Positions 1-12,720 of a stretch of 64,000 nucleotides of DNA are shown piece by piece. The stretch is from Glandiceps talaboti. Lineage: Eukaryota > Hemichordata > Enteropneusta > Spengelidae. Numbering within the stretch: position 1 is the first letter of the stretch; the number at the start of each line of letters is the position of its first letter. The notes beneath the pieces were generated by a model. The model was given only the letters and a program-made list of their open reading frames with translations, did not search any database and was not told where the DNA came from. The stretch covers positions 15,971,003 through 16,035,002 of the forward strand of contig NC_135551.1 in the NCBI RefSeq assembly GCF_964340395.1. Reading direction: 5' to 3'. Position numbers and translations under genes: made by a program.

Positions 1-1289
1 TAAATCAAAGGAAAGATCGCAAAGTACGTTACCTTTATGTGTTTACCGCGTTGTCGCCTGACTTCTTTTTTCAGTCTGTTCCTGCCGACTTGAACAACCA
101 CAACTCGATTGGTTGGTAGAAAATTGCGATTCTCGCCACACAGCGCCCTCAGCGTCACCGCGAATGATAAAACAAAGAATCTCTTTTCTATGACCACCTG
201 TCAACGTCAATTTACTTGCTTATGTCATTTTAAGACGGATTTCAGTTCATTTCGGGTTTGAGTCCTTGAAACAGAACTACAGTCAATTTACTTTTTACAT
301 TAATCTGTCTGAAATCAAAGTTTTAAATCTTCTGCCTTCATTCGAAAACGTCTAACCGTTGATGGCGCTATTAAGAAAAATAGGAAACATCACCCTCGCC
401 CGACATATTACAATATAGTTCAATATATCATCCTAGCCATGTTACAACGACATTCCAAACTGGAGAACGTCAATGTCAAAGTGTGTCAATTTACTCTAGA
501 GAAACGTACGTCAGCCATTTTGCCTATTCACCAATCGCAGTAGCATATGATAAAATGTTCGGAGAAAACGACACCCGTCCGAACGAAGAAGAAATTTAAA
601 ACTTTCGACTCCAACTCTTGTTCAAAGTCGCTGACTGCCTGATATCGGCTACACATCATGACACAGCATATCTCATACCACAAAGATCAAATCGAACAAT
701 CAAAAGCAAATAAACCAGCTGGGAACTTTACAGATTACCAACAGAGTAACTCTATGGAAAAGTACACAACAAATAACCTTTTCCTCACTCATGTACATAC
801 ATTAACACGAAATCACTCTTTCCAAGTACAAACTAGACAATAATTTCATTACATCTGGATCGGTGGGTGCTGCGGTATCCATACAGTGCGACTAAGTGAT
901 TCGCCCTCCTCTTCCGTTGATTATGTACCAGAGATGTGACGTGCCGTATCTCTATACTAGTATTGATGAATTCAGAAATGTTCAACAGGACAAATTCACT
1001 TTATTGTATTGACAACATAGTTGGCGTTTATCTTGAAAGTGACAACAATCACAACTATAACAATTGTGAAGTTATCTTAAAGTATACTTCATTTATTTCA
1101 TTACAGATATATTCTGGCACTGATGGACTAAACAACGCAACTTACTGTCAGACATTGGTGGTTCAAATGCAGGTAAACATGGCTTCTATGCACCATTCCC
1201 AGAGTGTCCGTTTGCTTGGAATCGCCTAGGCCCTACTATTATAAATTCCACCGTGCTGTGACCTTTCACAATTAACGTGTCTACAGATT
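1..1289. other. Left edge, no recognisable gene
   Basis: I see no conserved domain, splice-bounded exon or RNA gene here. Two short plus-strand ORFs (658-843 and 936-1229) look like chance ORFs, since their residues are unbiased and match no family I know. The first 250 bases are somewhat richer in CG dinucleotides than the rest and might flank a promoter outside the window. Confidence 0.4.
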
Positions 1290-1290
1290 T

Positions 1291-1339
<49 letters not shown>

Positions 1340-1353
1340 CGACGACTACGACG

Positions 1354-1383
<30 letters not shown>
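1290..1383. repeat. (CAA)n microsatellite with CGA interruptions
   Basis: Uninterrupted CAA units are followed by CGACGACTACGA and then further CAA units. The array lies outside any gene I can define. Confidence 0.95.
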
Positions 1384-1384
<1 letters not shown>

Positions 1385-2725
1385 TTTAGCAACCTAAAGA
1401 TCTATAAAGGAAAGTAAATCTAATATTTTGTGAATTAATGACTCGAAACATAGATATAGAAACAGTCTAAGGTGTAAAATGTACAGGTAATCTATAAAAT
1501 TAAACTTATTATCTTGATAGCTAGTCTTAAATTTGTTTTTCCTACCATGGCTAATATTTCAAGACATTTTGCAAAGAAACATCACACCCCAGGAAATCAT
1601 ACAGCTATCACAAATTTTAAAATTACAGAAAAATAGTGTACTTTAACATTGAACTATTGAGAATTGAGAGACTAATGTCGATGGTTCAACGCCGGGTTTT
1701 CTTGGTCAAGAATCATAGTTTTGGAAATCATGGTATGTTTTTAACACGGATACCAGTCTGTGTCATCTCAGTAATGTTATAAGGGAGATTAGATTTCTAA
1801 CAGTATTATCTCTCATAGTATAATCAATAATTTCGTCCATATCTAACGCTGTGGTCAGGATTTACTGTGTGTAATGTGTGTGTGTGGGTGGGTTGTGGAG
1901 AAATTAGGAGGGGTGGAATATTATGGGCTGAAAGGGAGGGCATTCTCAAAAAAAATTGAAGCGCAAAATCGGGGAGACAGTGAATTTGTATGTATGACCG
2001 AGATACAGGCACATCAAATCACTGAAGAGTAAAATTGATTCACTGATGAACAAAATAAAACATCAAAAATACTAATGTAGTCGGTTTTTTTTATACCTTA
2101 CACAATTTGTTGTGGCGGGGGTGGGGTGTGTGAACAATTCTTGCTAGGGGGCATATCAGTTTTTGAGACTGTGACAAAAATTGCCCAAAATAATTTCTCC
2201 CAGTGGCTCCCAACAAAAATTGCCCAAAATAATTTCTCCCAATGCTATTGTGACTGCAGTCTAAACCCCGTTACTACTGTATACTGGAATTTGAGTTTCA
2301 TTATTCAGTCATAGAGGGCGCTATTTGTTGCTCGCTTCCAATGTGTAACTCCGTGGACTAACAAATTTAAAGACAAGTGTCGCTGGTTGGTCTAGGTAAT
2401 CTTAATGATCATATATGAGTAAATTCATTAGGTCTCACATTGTGTAAATTACATTATACATAACATATTAGTATGTGTAGATGTGTGAGGTGACATCACG
2501 CAGTAGATGCTGTTTGAATATACCATTTACATAAGATCTGTTTGCATGTACTTGCTGACTAATCAACAAATCAATGCCAAACTCTATGATGACAGTCTAG
2601 TGCTGGAATCATAGACTGTAAATATAGGTATGGATTTCACACTGATAGTCTTAACTACATGGTGACCAAAGGGTGGATTTTATGGACCAAGTGATCATTA
2701 GGCGTCACATAACTCATATTATTTT
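1384..2725. other. Intergenic stretch, nothing coding seen
   Basis: No coding signal. A 30-base segment (TTGCCCAAAATAATTTCTCC and flanks) occurs twice in direct orientation near 2180-2240, a small local duplication. Confidence 0.4.
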
Positions 2726-2815
2726 TATGTATGTATGTATGTATGTATGTATGTATGTATGTATGCATGTATGTGTATGTATGTATGTATGTATGTATGT
2801 ATGTATGTATGTGTA
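2726..2815. repeat. (TATG)n microsatellite
   Basis: About 90 bases of TATG with single-base interruptions. ORFs rich in Met-Tyr-Val-Cys here are translated repeat, not genes. Confidence 0.95.
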
Positions 2816-3116
2816 TTCATATGTGTTTACATGTCTCTATGTTTGTAACAATGAGTGTGTGCATGCACACCTCTGTGATGTGGTGTGTCTGTTTTGGTAA
2901 GTATGAATATTCAAATCAGTACATATTTACAAATACTGCTGACTGTATATATTATACATGTAAATTGTGTGTATGTATTTGTGAAAGTAGTTCACTTATA
3001 TGATACTTAAGTAATCTATTCTTGATCTTTGGTTATGATGCTTTATAGTGCAAAACACACTTGTACAAATCACCAAAGACACTGACACACTGAAATGCAA
3101 ATCAACTCACACCATT

Positions 3117-3148
3117 CAATTAATTAATTAATTAATTAATTAATTAAA
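3117..3148. repeat. (TTAA)n microsatellite
   Basis: Eight tandem TTAA units just downstream of the MRPS15 stop. A C11-12 homopolymer follows near 3308. Confidence 0.9.
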
Positions 3149-3160
3149 TTAAGAATGTGT

Positions 3161-3166
3161 TTTATT
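3161..3166 (-). other. Candidate poly(A) signal for MRPS15
   Basis: The minus strand reads AATAAA here, about 280 nt past the MRPS15 stop codon. Position and orientation fit a polyadenylation signal. AATAAA is common by chance in AT-rich DNA, so support is weak. Confidence 0.3.
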
Positions 3167-3447
3167 GATTGGTATACCACATACATTTAAATGACTACAT
3201 CACAAGGTGTTTAGAAACCTTTCCTCTTAGATGAGTATTTCAAAAACGTCCCTTCCTAAAGTTTGAAATTTTGGGGCTGTAAATGAAATTTGTAGTCTCC
3301 TAAAACACCCCCCCCCCCCATACTTGATCAAATTGACGAGTCCACAATAAAACAAACAATAGGACCAGACCAAATGTGGAAGAAATAGGGTAGATCAAAT
3401 ATCTGAATACAAAACAAACTCAAAAGTCAACGTTTTCATTTTAAACA

Positions 3448-6400
3448 TCATGATTTCATCTCCATCTGTTCTTTTTCTTCAGCATCTGCATCATCAATTT
3501 TTTGTTTGAAATATTCATAAAGTGCTTTCTTTCTGTCAAAGTATGCTTTCCTTGTTACAGATCTCTCCTCTAGTTGTCGTTTTGTTACTCTAATAATCTG
3601 TATAGGGGGTACCGAGTATTGAATCCCTAGTTCTTCAAGTAGCCATTTAAATCTATCGTAGTTATTTCTTCTTAGGTAACCCAGTAGTTGGTTTCGTCTG
3701 TCAATCATTATATATAATCTCCTCTTATTCACTTTATCCTGAAAACAATAGGATGTAAGTTATTAGCATATTTTTAATTGTTATGCTAATCATTGAAATT
3801 AGTGTTATCGACATCAGTATAATGATATTATGTAATCACTAATCAATTTTTGCAAAATTCTTCACCAGCATCACTGTAATGTTTACATGTAAGTATGTAT
3901 CATTGGTATCAACATCAACATATAATGGCAATGTAATGTTTTCTGTAACACACACACACTGTGGAAGCAAACCGACAGACTGACACACAGTCAGACATAG
4001 ACACACAGACAGACAGACACACACACAGACAGACAGACAGACAGACACAGACACAAAGACAGACACACAGACAGACAGACAGACAGACACACATACACAC
4101 AGATAGACAGATAGACACAGACAGACAAACTGACACACGGTTTTGATACCTTTTTGTAATCATGATAAACACATGCACACAAATTCAAACACACATAAAC
4201 TTATTCAGATAAAATGTCTTTAGTCCACAAAAGTTGAAAATATCTGACATTTCAGGATTACATGTACTTAGGGTAACCCTCTAAAGAACCTACAAAGCTT
4301 TATACTACTGAAATGCATCACAATACTGAAATGGTGGGATAATATAATATCTGATGACTGATAATAGATGTATTGTATCACTATGTATCTGTGTGTGCAT
4401 TGTTAGGTAAGTGTGTATGGACTAACATCATCAACGGTTAAAATTGGTTATGAATGTAATAATTCTATGCAAGTTAAACTGTCTGGTATTAGCTGTATTA
4501 ATGTACAATATATGATGAAAGCTGTAGACACAGCTTACTAAAACTGTTTGCATTCAAAATTGAAAAGTTTTATACTATATTAATATGAATTGAATATTTT
4601 GTTAAAATTAAGATCTTAGGAATCCAGTATGACAAGTATATATACATGTTGTACCAGACTTTGAAATAGTTACTGTGTACCTATGCTGGGAATAATTGGG
4701 ATTCTATGGAGAGAGATTACTTACCTTCTTATTTTCTTTCATATGTTCTGCTAAGGTCCTTATCTTTACTGTTAGTATTGCAACTGTAGAAAAATAGGTT
4801 ACTGTTAATATATCATAGATGTCGCCTAAAAACATAAGCATAGCATTCCAGAAAAGTCATTGTAAATCCAGGTTTATGACATAAATACATACAAATCTTC
4901 ACCTGTCACTATGTGATGTCAAACAGGGCAGATCAAAAACCTAATTCACCATGTTCTCTACTGAACTTTTTTCTCCAAACTGTTCAGAATTACTTGTACC
5001 TGCTATTCTATGTTATAATCATATTTTAGTAAGAACTATGCATATTCAAAACTGATAAATGCACACACTACTTCACATATATCATTAAGGGGTGAACAAA
5101 TCCACTGGTCCTGGGTTCAGGACTAGTGATTTTTTTTTGGGTGGACCACACAAAGTTTACCTTGTCTGGTCCATCAGACCAGTACCTTACAGTTAATAAC
5201 TATGTTAAAAAGTCGTCTTAATATACAGATTCATTAGTAAGATTTAATGTTTCACATTAGCAGGACCTTGGAGCACTAATTCTTTCAGCAGGACCACTGG
5301 ATTTTTTAAGGCACTGGTCCGACCACCAGTTCACAAAATGATTTGTTCACCCCTGTCATTGGGTGGTATGACTCACGTATGATATGAAGAAGTACTTTAA
5401 TTTGTATTGAATACTATTGTCAAAATGTTGGTGATCAATGACAATTTTGTATGTGTAGCTGCCAATAGCTTATTTACATCAAGTTTTAGCTTCAAACATG
5501 AAATGTCCCACAATTTGATGTAAATGATGGACAAATGTCATATTAAGACAAGTTAAACAAATTATAAATATTTCTATGCATAATGATTGTATATGTAAAA
5601 ATCACTTACTTTTTGCTTCATGTGAAGGTTTGAATTCATCTTCTCTGACTTTGTCAACTAACATTGTACCTTTCTTGAATTGTACCTCTTGCTGTAGTAA
5701 AGGCAAAACAAGAAGTGATGACAGTAAATAACACACTGCTCTTTCAGGTCATTTTAAGATCTTCATAAATAAGAACTGAGAGATTCAGAATATCCTGAAA
5801 ATTACAATTATGGTGAACAAATAGTACATGTACACTGCAGTGGGCAGCTTTTAACACATTTAAGAGCAAGACTTTAGAAGGCAGAGTGACATGACATGAC
5901 TTATTTTACAGTACAGTGTAGAGCAGAGCTGACTCAGTGAAATTGAATAAAGTGCAAGTTGAACACCTTTTGCTCTATTTTTGGTTTTTATTTTCTTACC
6001 AAATATAAATTTTACATCATAATCTTCAATTTTTCTGTTATCTCTTTTGAAACTTACACTTTATAAATACTGCAAAACAATAATTGTTATCCAAGGTTTT
6101 TGAAATGTTGTATTTTTATCAGCAAAATATCAGAAAAGTGTAAGAAAACAATGACCCAAAAAAGATCAGGTGTATTTGGATTTCCAGTTTCACAGTATAG
6201 GATATTTAGTCTATTTCACAAAAGCACCAAGCAGCTTTTGTGTTTGATACAACCATGCAGAAAACAATAACAAACTAGACAGGCTGCACTTTAAGATAGT
6301 AAGATTGAATGAGTACAGTTTCTTGCTACATTTGATCTAAATGAAATGAACTACACATGCCACTATACATACAGACACCAAATGAACACTGCAAAGGGCA

Positions 6401-6874
6401 TTTTACACTTTCTAACTTCATCAGGTATTTGATACCAAGAAAAAAACATTGGTGCCCAAATGTCTGCATGGAGTTGCCATACATTTTAAATGGTTTATTT
6501 CATTTAGACTAAATGTAGCAAAAAATGCGATCTTGCTACTGAAGTGTGGCATATGCAGTTTTTTGTTGGTTTCTGAGTGGTTGTATTAAACAGTAAAGCT
6601 GCATGGTATTGTGAAATTTACTGTAAATGATATTATGAAATAGTATAAACTGTATATCCTATTTCTTTGTGAGATGACTTACCCTGCTAGCATATTCTAA
6701 TGAAAATATTTTCTTCACTTTCTCATCAGCACTGGAAAGAAGAAAGAGAAAAGTAGAACACGGTGTAATGAGTGGAGTAATATACATAATCAAAATTACA
6801 AACTGTATTAAAAAAAACTGTAAAATAAAGATTGTACATATATCATGGTTTTCTGTTTTTGTACTTGCACCTTT

Positions 6875-6971
<97 letters not shown>

Positions 6972-9895
6972 ACCACAAATCATCTCTCTCTGTGGAGTTA
7001 ACATCTCCATGAAATTTGAATGCATAATTTTCTAAAAGTGTTGTAAATTCCAAATTGTTTTTCTTTAAATGTTAACTTATAAAAATTATTCACCATTTCT
7101 TTAACACTGACTTTACAAATACCAATGGTGGGGTATCTATTCCAATGGTATTTCCAATTTGTACAACGGTAGCTAAAATTATGTAAATAGTTTATGAATG
7201 TGAGCAATATTCACTTGCTGATGCACAAATGGCAGGAAATTTTTCAACATTCGAAAGTTTACTACAATGCTTTGAAAAACTTGTAAACCATATTATTCGT
7301 ACAGAAAGTAACGTGTCACAAAAGTACTGTCAGCCTCATTGTTATACAACAGACTGTGGACAAACGGAACCTGTTACAAACAGGGAAAGTGAACAACTGA
7401 ATTGGATTAAAAACACTTGGAACAGCATGTATTGGATGTACAGAGACTTGTATTACATTCAATCATTTGACAAGAACGGTTTCATGAACACTTTAATAGA
7501 TCATGTTCACAAATAAATGTCAAGTTCCCCTGGCATTTCATGTACACATACAGAGGCCATAAAGCTGTTCTTATCAAACTATAGTGTGTAATACAAGTCT
7601 CTGCTCTTCCAACATACTGAGCCAAGTGTTATTAATCCAATTCATTTCTTTACTTTCCCTGTTTGTGACAACTTCTGTACATCCACAGTCTAATGTTGGC
7701 AGTTGTATTTAATTTTAACAGAAAAATGGGAGCATCGGTAGAAACACTGGAGTAATGAAATTGTTGTTGTAAGCTACCTAAGGATGGTATCCCGATTACA
7801 AAGTACATGTAAATGTATGGAGATTGGATATCTACTTACTCCTTGAGTTCTTCTATGTCTTCAAAACCAAGTTTAAACATTGTAGGATCCAAATCAAAGT
7901 CTTTGAAAGCTCCATCAATTACTGGAAATAAAAGTTTAAATTCAACATTTTTATTAACAAACATATTATCAATTGATATACACATCATGCTAATGTGGTA
8001 CTGAATTTTTATGTAAAATGAGAGGTAAAATGTGTCATTTGAATCCCTAGATATAAATATTCTTTAACCAGTAAATTTTAGTCTATAATAATCTTGACAG
8101 CTTGGGTATGGGTTTTGAGGAACGAGGACGTGTACTGGAACGGGTTCGACTTTAGGATTGCCTGTGAGCCGTACAACCGAGCTTGCGATTTCTCCATGGC
8201 AATACATGGGGACGTGATTATATGTATTATGATAATTTGTATTATAGATGATAGTTGAATACCGAATTAAAGATTGAAATATGCACAAATATATGTGAAC
8301 ATGACAGGGTTTTTGTTTTACAGTTTTGAAACATTGTTAACAGAAATGTTGGGTTGTAATACTGGAGTTTTATAAAAATCTACATAGCTTCCATTTGAGT
8401 AGACCAAAGGAAAAGAGTATAATGACTGATAGCTGTCACACATAATGATACAAGTCAGCAAATACATTAGGGATGGTTTAAAAAAACAGGAAAAGTTTTT
8501 CTTTTACATTTGGGTGTTCTCATTTCTAAAGACATAAAGCAAATTTGACTTATGGAGTCTGATTCAGTGAAGTCAAGATAGTTAAGTTTCAACGACACTA
8601 TCTGCATTGTTAGGAGTTATTCTTCTGGTTCTACCACTAGGTTTGAGTTCTGTACTGATGTAACTCTAAAGGTGAATAATTGAAATATTCAAACAATACA
8701 CAAGATCATCATTACAGTACAACATCACTTTTGACATAATTCCAATGATCAAATTTATCAATTGCTAGTTAAAACAGTTTCAGTGTTGCAGCCGGGGGGG
8801 GGGGGGGGGGGGTCATTTGACACACATTTTTTTGATCTGACCCACAATTTTGGAAGTGATGGGTCATAGATGACCCACACTAAAATCGTATGCAAATATG
8901 TTTAGCAACATGACCATGCCAATAGCAACAGCCAAATGATCGCGTATATTGCATAGATAACAACAGGGTCGGATAGGCAACTGCATAATCAGTCAGCAAA
9001 TATCTAGCATGAATCAGCATGTGGGTAAATATTTTAAAAAACTGTAGTTGTGCTACAATGCCATTGGTGCTTTTTTTGATAATGTCCCCAAAAAATTTGT
9101 GATGACCCAGAGAAATGAAAGTCTCGGACACCATGTGCCACTCTTTTAAAAGGCTGGCTACAACACTGCAGTTTCATTTTACTAAAAAAAATTGAAAATA
9201 AATACAATTTACCTTTATCGGGTTTCCTTGGTTGCATTCCCCTCCTTGTAGCATATGTTCTGTGGATATGTTTCATTGGCAACATAGTATTATCTGTGAA
9301 GATAGAAATATTATGACATAACCTCAAAACAGGTGAGTTACAAGTGTAGGATACTTGCACTGTTGCAGTACTATTTGCAAAAGTGCTTGTATAGTGGCCA
9401 TATTTTCATGAGCTACATGTAGCGAGTGAAAGTGCATCAGAAAACACTGCAAGCATAAGTGCCAATACAGTACTCCTACATGAATGTACCCACACTGGAA
9501 CTCAATGCAACTCAGAATTGGGTTCTGCTATTATTATTACATGTGAAACAGCACTCATCATTCTGAAAAATCTAACAAATAAAGGAAACTGTGAGGTTCA
9601 CTCAAAATTCTTCTATCCCACCACCAATGATGAAATACACCATGACAGGTGAGAAAATATCGACAGACTTTACATTTACAGTTAACTTACCATTCTGTTC
9701 ACCTGGGTTCTTGCCATCACTGGAGAAAACAGTCGATGAACCCGACGAACATGTCGAATGACTCAGTCGCACTTTCGATGTCACACGACATGATCGACTA
9801 AAATATGTGAGGAGATCGTAAACTGTTTTATCAAAATATTGTTTTTGAGGAGTGAGACTTGTACCGTTGCGTACGACACGACGAACTACAAACAT
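3448..9895 (-). CDS. MRPS15: Mitochondrial ribosomal protein S15, seven exons
   Basis: This is a protein of the small mitochondrial ribosomal subunit, which binds 12S rRNA in the matrix. The exons are 9895-9691, 9293-9213, 7921-7840, 6731-6683, 5691-5610, 4783-4725 and 3738-3448. Every junction is GT-AG and phases agree throughout, giving 282 codons plus stop; the human protein is 257 aa. The start [11 protein letters not shown] begins an arginine-rich, acid-poor leader as expected of a mitochondrial presequence. The S15 domain spans about residues 165-245 and is recognisable by HMKENKKDKVNKRR followed by [19 protein letters not shown] and the LLEELGI helix. The tail is charged. The only lesion-free frame is the spliced one, so the gene is probably functional. 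The introns hold MITEs, a (CT)n array and a long inverted repeat. Identification is by remembered family signature, with high confidence. Confidence 0.92.
3975..4135. repeat. (CAGA)n / (CACA)n microsatellite
   Basis: Mixed CAGA and CACACA units in the last MRPS15 intron. All ORFs in both orientations here (Cys-Leu-Ser-Val or Arg-Gln-Thr-Asp repeats) are artefacts of the repeat. Confidence 0.95.
5088..5354. mobile_element. MITE with 14-15 bp inverted termini
   Basis: The segment opens with AGGGGTGAACAAATC and closes with GATTTGTTCACCCCT, inverted copies. The interior has further CACTGGTCC-type inverted motifs and no ORF. CAGGGGTG-like ends resemble hAT-derived MITEs, but the target duplication is not clear (TCATT on both sides at most), so the superfamily is only a guess. 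It lies in an MRPS15 intron. Confidence 0.65.
6295..6545. mobile_element. Foldback MITE, about 250 bp
   Basis: The left end (AGTAAGATTG...CTTGCTACATTTGATCTAAATGAAAT) is the imperfect reverse complement of the right end (ATTTCATTTAGACTAAATG, then GATCTTGCTACT). There is no coding capacity. A more decayed relative lies at 10325-10555. Confidence 0.6.
6877..6965. repeat. (CT)n microsatellite
   Basis: About 44 CT units with one TTT interruption, inside an MRPS15 intron. Confidence 0.95.
7338..7700. repeat. Long inverted repeat in an MRPS15 intron
   Basis: Roughly 7338-7495 and 7553-7700 are inverted copies at about 80% identity, separated by about 55 bases. Shared landmarks are AGACTGTGG, ACAGGGAAAGT, AATTGGATTAA, AACACTTGG and AGACTTGTATTACA. 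The left arm overlaps a 95-codon plus-strand ORF (7229-7516), which I do not recognise and suspect is incidental. It may be a foldback element or an inverted local duplication. Confidence 0.6.
8794..8812. repeat. G homopolymer
   Basis: About 19 consecutive G. Length is likely unreliable in the assembly. Confidence 0.8.
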
Positions 9896-10324
9896 TCTTC
9901 TTGAATTTGAGCAAATAAAGTAAAATTGTACCTAACACATGCTGAAGGTCAACTCGACTGACCTTATTTCTGTTTGTTTGCTACCAGTTTTCTCGGCTGC
10001 TGTAACGCCCTCTTCGTTCGTATTGAAAAGTCCTTTCGTTTAGGACACTAAAATCTGCCTGTAATACACAGGAGAAACAGATCCACACAGTTGGGTCGCC
10101 CTCACTTAAGTTAAAAAATATTATAGAAACTTTCAGCTTGTTCTCAGAAACAATATTAAAACCACAGTATCGAGTAGATGTGAAACATTTCTCTCAGTCT
10201 GCGACAAGTTGTCTCCCCCCCCCCCCGAAATCAAATGGTCTACCCCGTAGAGCTCATGATCACAGACCCGGGTCACAGACGCGACCTTGTTTGACACAAC
10301 CACAATGCACCAATACGAAATGCA
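9896..10324. other. 5' flank of MRPS15
   Basis: This stretch precedes the MRPS15 start codon on the minus strand. It has more CG dinucleotides than the average for the window, fitting a housekeeping promoter without a clear TATA box. A C11-12 run lies near 10214. I see no other gene. Confidence 0.35.
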
Positions 10325-10555
10325 CATAATACAGATTGCAAGACTGAATGAATTCAGTTCTTCGCTCTTTTTTTGGTACATTCTGTCTATGAAATCATAT
10401 GAAGAAATGAACTGTTTCCACTATGAAGACTATAAATATAGTCATAGACATCAAAACATTGGCGCCATAGTTGCAGTACATTCAACGATTCATTTAATTT
10501 ATTTAGACAAAATGTAGCAAGACATTGCAATCTTGTTATCTTGAAACATCTGGAG
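10325..10555. mobile_element. Decayed relative of the MITE at 6295-6545
   Basis: It shares ACTGAATGAATTCAGTT-like and AGACAAAATGTAGCAAG-type segments with the element at 6295-6545 in the same order. Termini are too decayed to set exact ends. Confidence 0.4.
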
Positions 10556-10799
10556 TCTTATTGACTTCCCTGACCTCAAGTTTTGGAGGGAAATATTGTG
10601 TAAATATTATTCGAATGTGGCCGGAAGGGCACCGTTACAGTTGGTGTAATAATTAACTGGTATGCAAATAGAGGGAAATATTCAAACTTTCAGCGGTTTT
10701 CAAGTCTCATTCAATAATGTCCAGTACAGGGTACCACACGTACGTAGGCTGTACATAGTCATTGGATTATCTGCATCGTTAATTTCTTGTATAAAATGA

Positions 10800-11335
10800 T
10801 ATAGTTACTCCTTGGAGATTGTTATTGTGTTTAGGTGTGTTCCATGCCTGGATTACTATTTTCAACGTTGCCCGGATTATTAACAACTAACAATACATAT
10901 CGGATTTAGTTGTGTATTCCTGGATTACTATTTTCAACGTTCCCCGGATTATTAACAACTAACAATACATATCGGATTTAGCTGTAAAGTAAAATGATGT
11001 TCTCGAAGTACGAAGCCGAACTGTCAGTAACGATAATCTTATCTCAATTGAATTAGGCGCCAAAATGTGATGCTACAGTAGGTACGTCTGGTAAGACCAC
11101 TACGATAAAGTTAATCCTTGGAGATTGTAGTTGTGTTCCGTACCTGGATTACTGTTTTCAACATTTCCTGGATTACCAACAAGTGACAATATAGCGGATT
11201 TACCTGTGAAGTTAAAATGATGTTCACGAAGTACGAAGCTGAAAGGTCAGTAACGATAATCTTATCTCAATTGAATTAGGCGCCAAAATGTGATGCTACA
11301 TTAGGTACGTCTGGTATAAGACCACTAACGAACAG
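10800..11335. repeat. Tandem duplication, about 280-bp unit, with nested repeat
   Basis: A block with CTTGGAGATTGT, CCTGGATTACT, GAAGTACGAAGC, CAGTAACGATAATC and GGCGCCAAAATGTGATGCTACA occurs twice in direct orientation (about 10800-11095 and 11105-11335). In the first copy a 75-bp sub-block (GGATTACTATTTTCAACGTT and following) is itself duplicated. It has no ORF. Confidence 0.8.
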
Positions 11336-12369
11336 TCTAGTGGGTTGAGGTCTGGTGGTCTGCAGCCGCACACACAGGAATGTGCTTCTTCAATAACGGA
11401 ATGTGTGAATACTACACCTTTCGTAGCTCAAGTAGAAATGTGTGCTCCTCTGGCTTTGTGAGAATGTAGTAAATGACTTCAGATGATAAAGTAAACAGTG
11501 ATGACGTAGATTCTTTCACAGACACATAAGAAACTTCGCCGAAACGTTCTCATCATATATCCCAACATTCTCGCAAACCAGAGCTGTTAGTTCTAAATTC
11601 CGCTACACTTCAGTGGGACGGCTCCTTAACTTTTGAGAACGGCGCCGTAAAATAGGCCGTGGTTTGTTACGATCTATCCCAGCAACGTTAAGCGATGTCA
11701 TTTTTGATAATACAGATGTATGTATGAAAATATTAATATGTAATTGTTGATACAATCTGAACAAACTGTATATTTGAAGGAATTTACTCGAAATCCCCTA
11801 AACCAACACCTCAATAACAGTAGAGGATATGAATTGCCTGTAAAATCCGATGATTGTATTGTTACTATGACATTATAAACCATCAAAGTATAAATATTCG
11901 TTGCCGCGAATATTTATCCTTAATTGACTTGATTTGAAGTTTTATTCTTGCAAAACAAGTCTCTACAAAACTATAGCTAGTATGTAATAAGGTACGCCGT
12001 GACGACGTGGGGCGCCCTCATACATCGGCCAAAACCTCCAGACCGTATCTTACAGTCTGTTACAAAGCGTGACCGTCAGTGTTTTTAAAATCGGGGCCGT
12101 GACACTTTTCAGTTAATACATATACCTTGAAACTACCTATGACGTAGCTCAACTTACGAACAGTTATACTTAAAACAGCCTTGTCTACATAATTGTATAC
12201 AAAGGGACCTTTTATGACCTCTGCCACTACTAGAAGAATTGACATGTTGATACCAGCGTTGCCAGGGTGACATATGAAAGCTAACATGATTTACAAGTAT
12301 TCACTTGAGTACAGTGATAGGTGCAACTATATCGTTAATATATACAGTCCTGTATGTCCACCATGTCCT
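11336..12369. other. Intergenic stretch, nothing recognised
   Basis: Two short minus-strand ORFs (11698-11886 and 12060-12287) show no conserved motif and no splice-site framing. I treat them as chance ORFs. Confidence 0.4.
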
Positions 12370-12720
12370 GAATAAATCTTCATCTATTCACACCTGTCGA
12401 AACATATCAACCAAATTTCAGCTTAATCTGTAGAATAGTTTTGAAATTAATGATTTTTGACCAAACAGACACGTGTTAGACTTAATTTGCGTATCACTGA
12501 TGAAATCATCATGCCATAAACAAATGTTACAGCTACACATCCTTAAAAAATTCCATCAAATTTCAGACCAATCAGCAAGGTAGTGTTTGATACCTGTTAG
12601 ACACCCTAAGGTATATCCAAAGCAATAGCTAATACTACTGGCCCATCACTGTCTGACATTCAGTTGTGCACACACACACACACACACACACATACATACA
12701 TACATACATACATACACACA
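12370..12720. repeat. Interspersed repeat with (CA)n/(CATA)n tail, copy 1
   Basis: It contains the degenerate motif AAATTTCAGnnnAATCnGnnnAGTAGTTTT twice and ends in CACACA/CATACA. The same motifs and order occur at 36110-36660 and 50070-50650, so this is one repeat family with internal sub-repeats and a simple-sequence tail. Confidence 0.6.

Noticed and set aside
4351-4380. CTGATGA as a possible fourth hammerhead
   Set aside because: No GAAA box and no pairing stems at the right distances. The CTGATGA-like site near 22485 fails for the same reason.
7229-7516. 95-codon ORF starting [12 protein letters not shown]
   Set aside because: It lies in an MRPS15 intron on the opposite strand and partly within one arm of an inverted repeat. 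No family was recognised, so I did not call it a gene.
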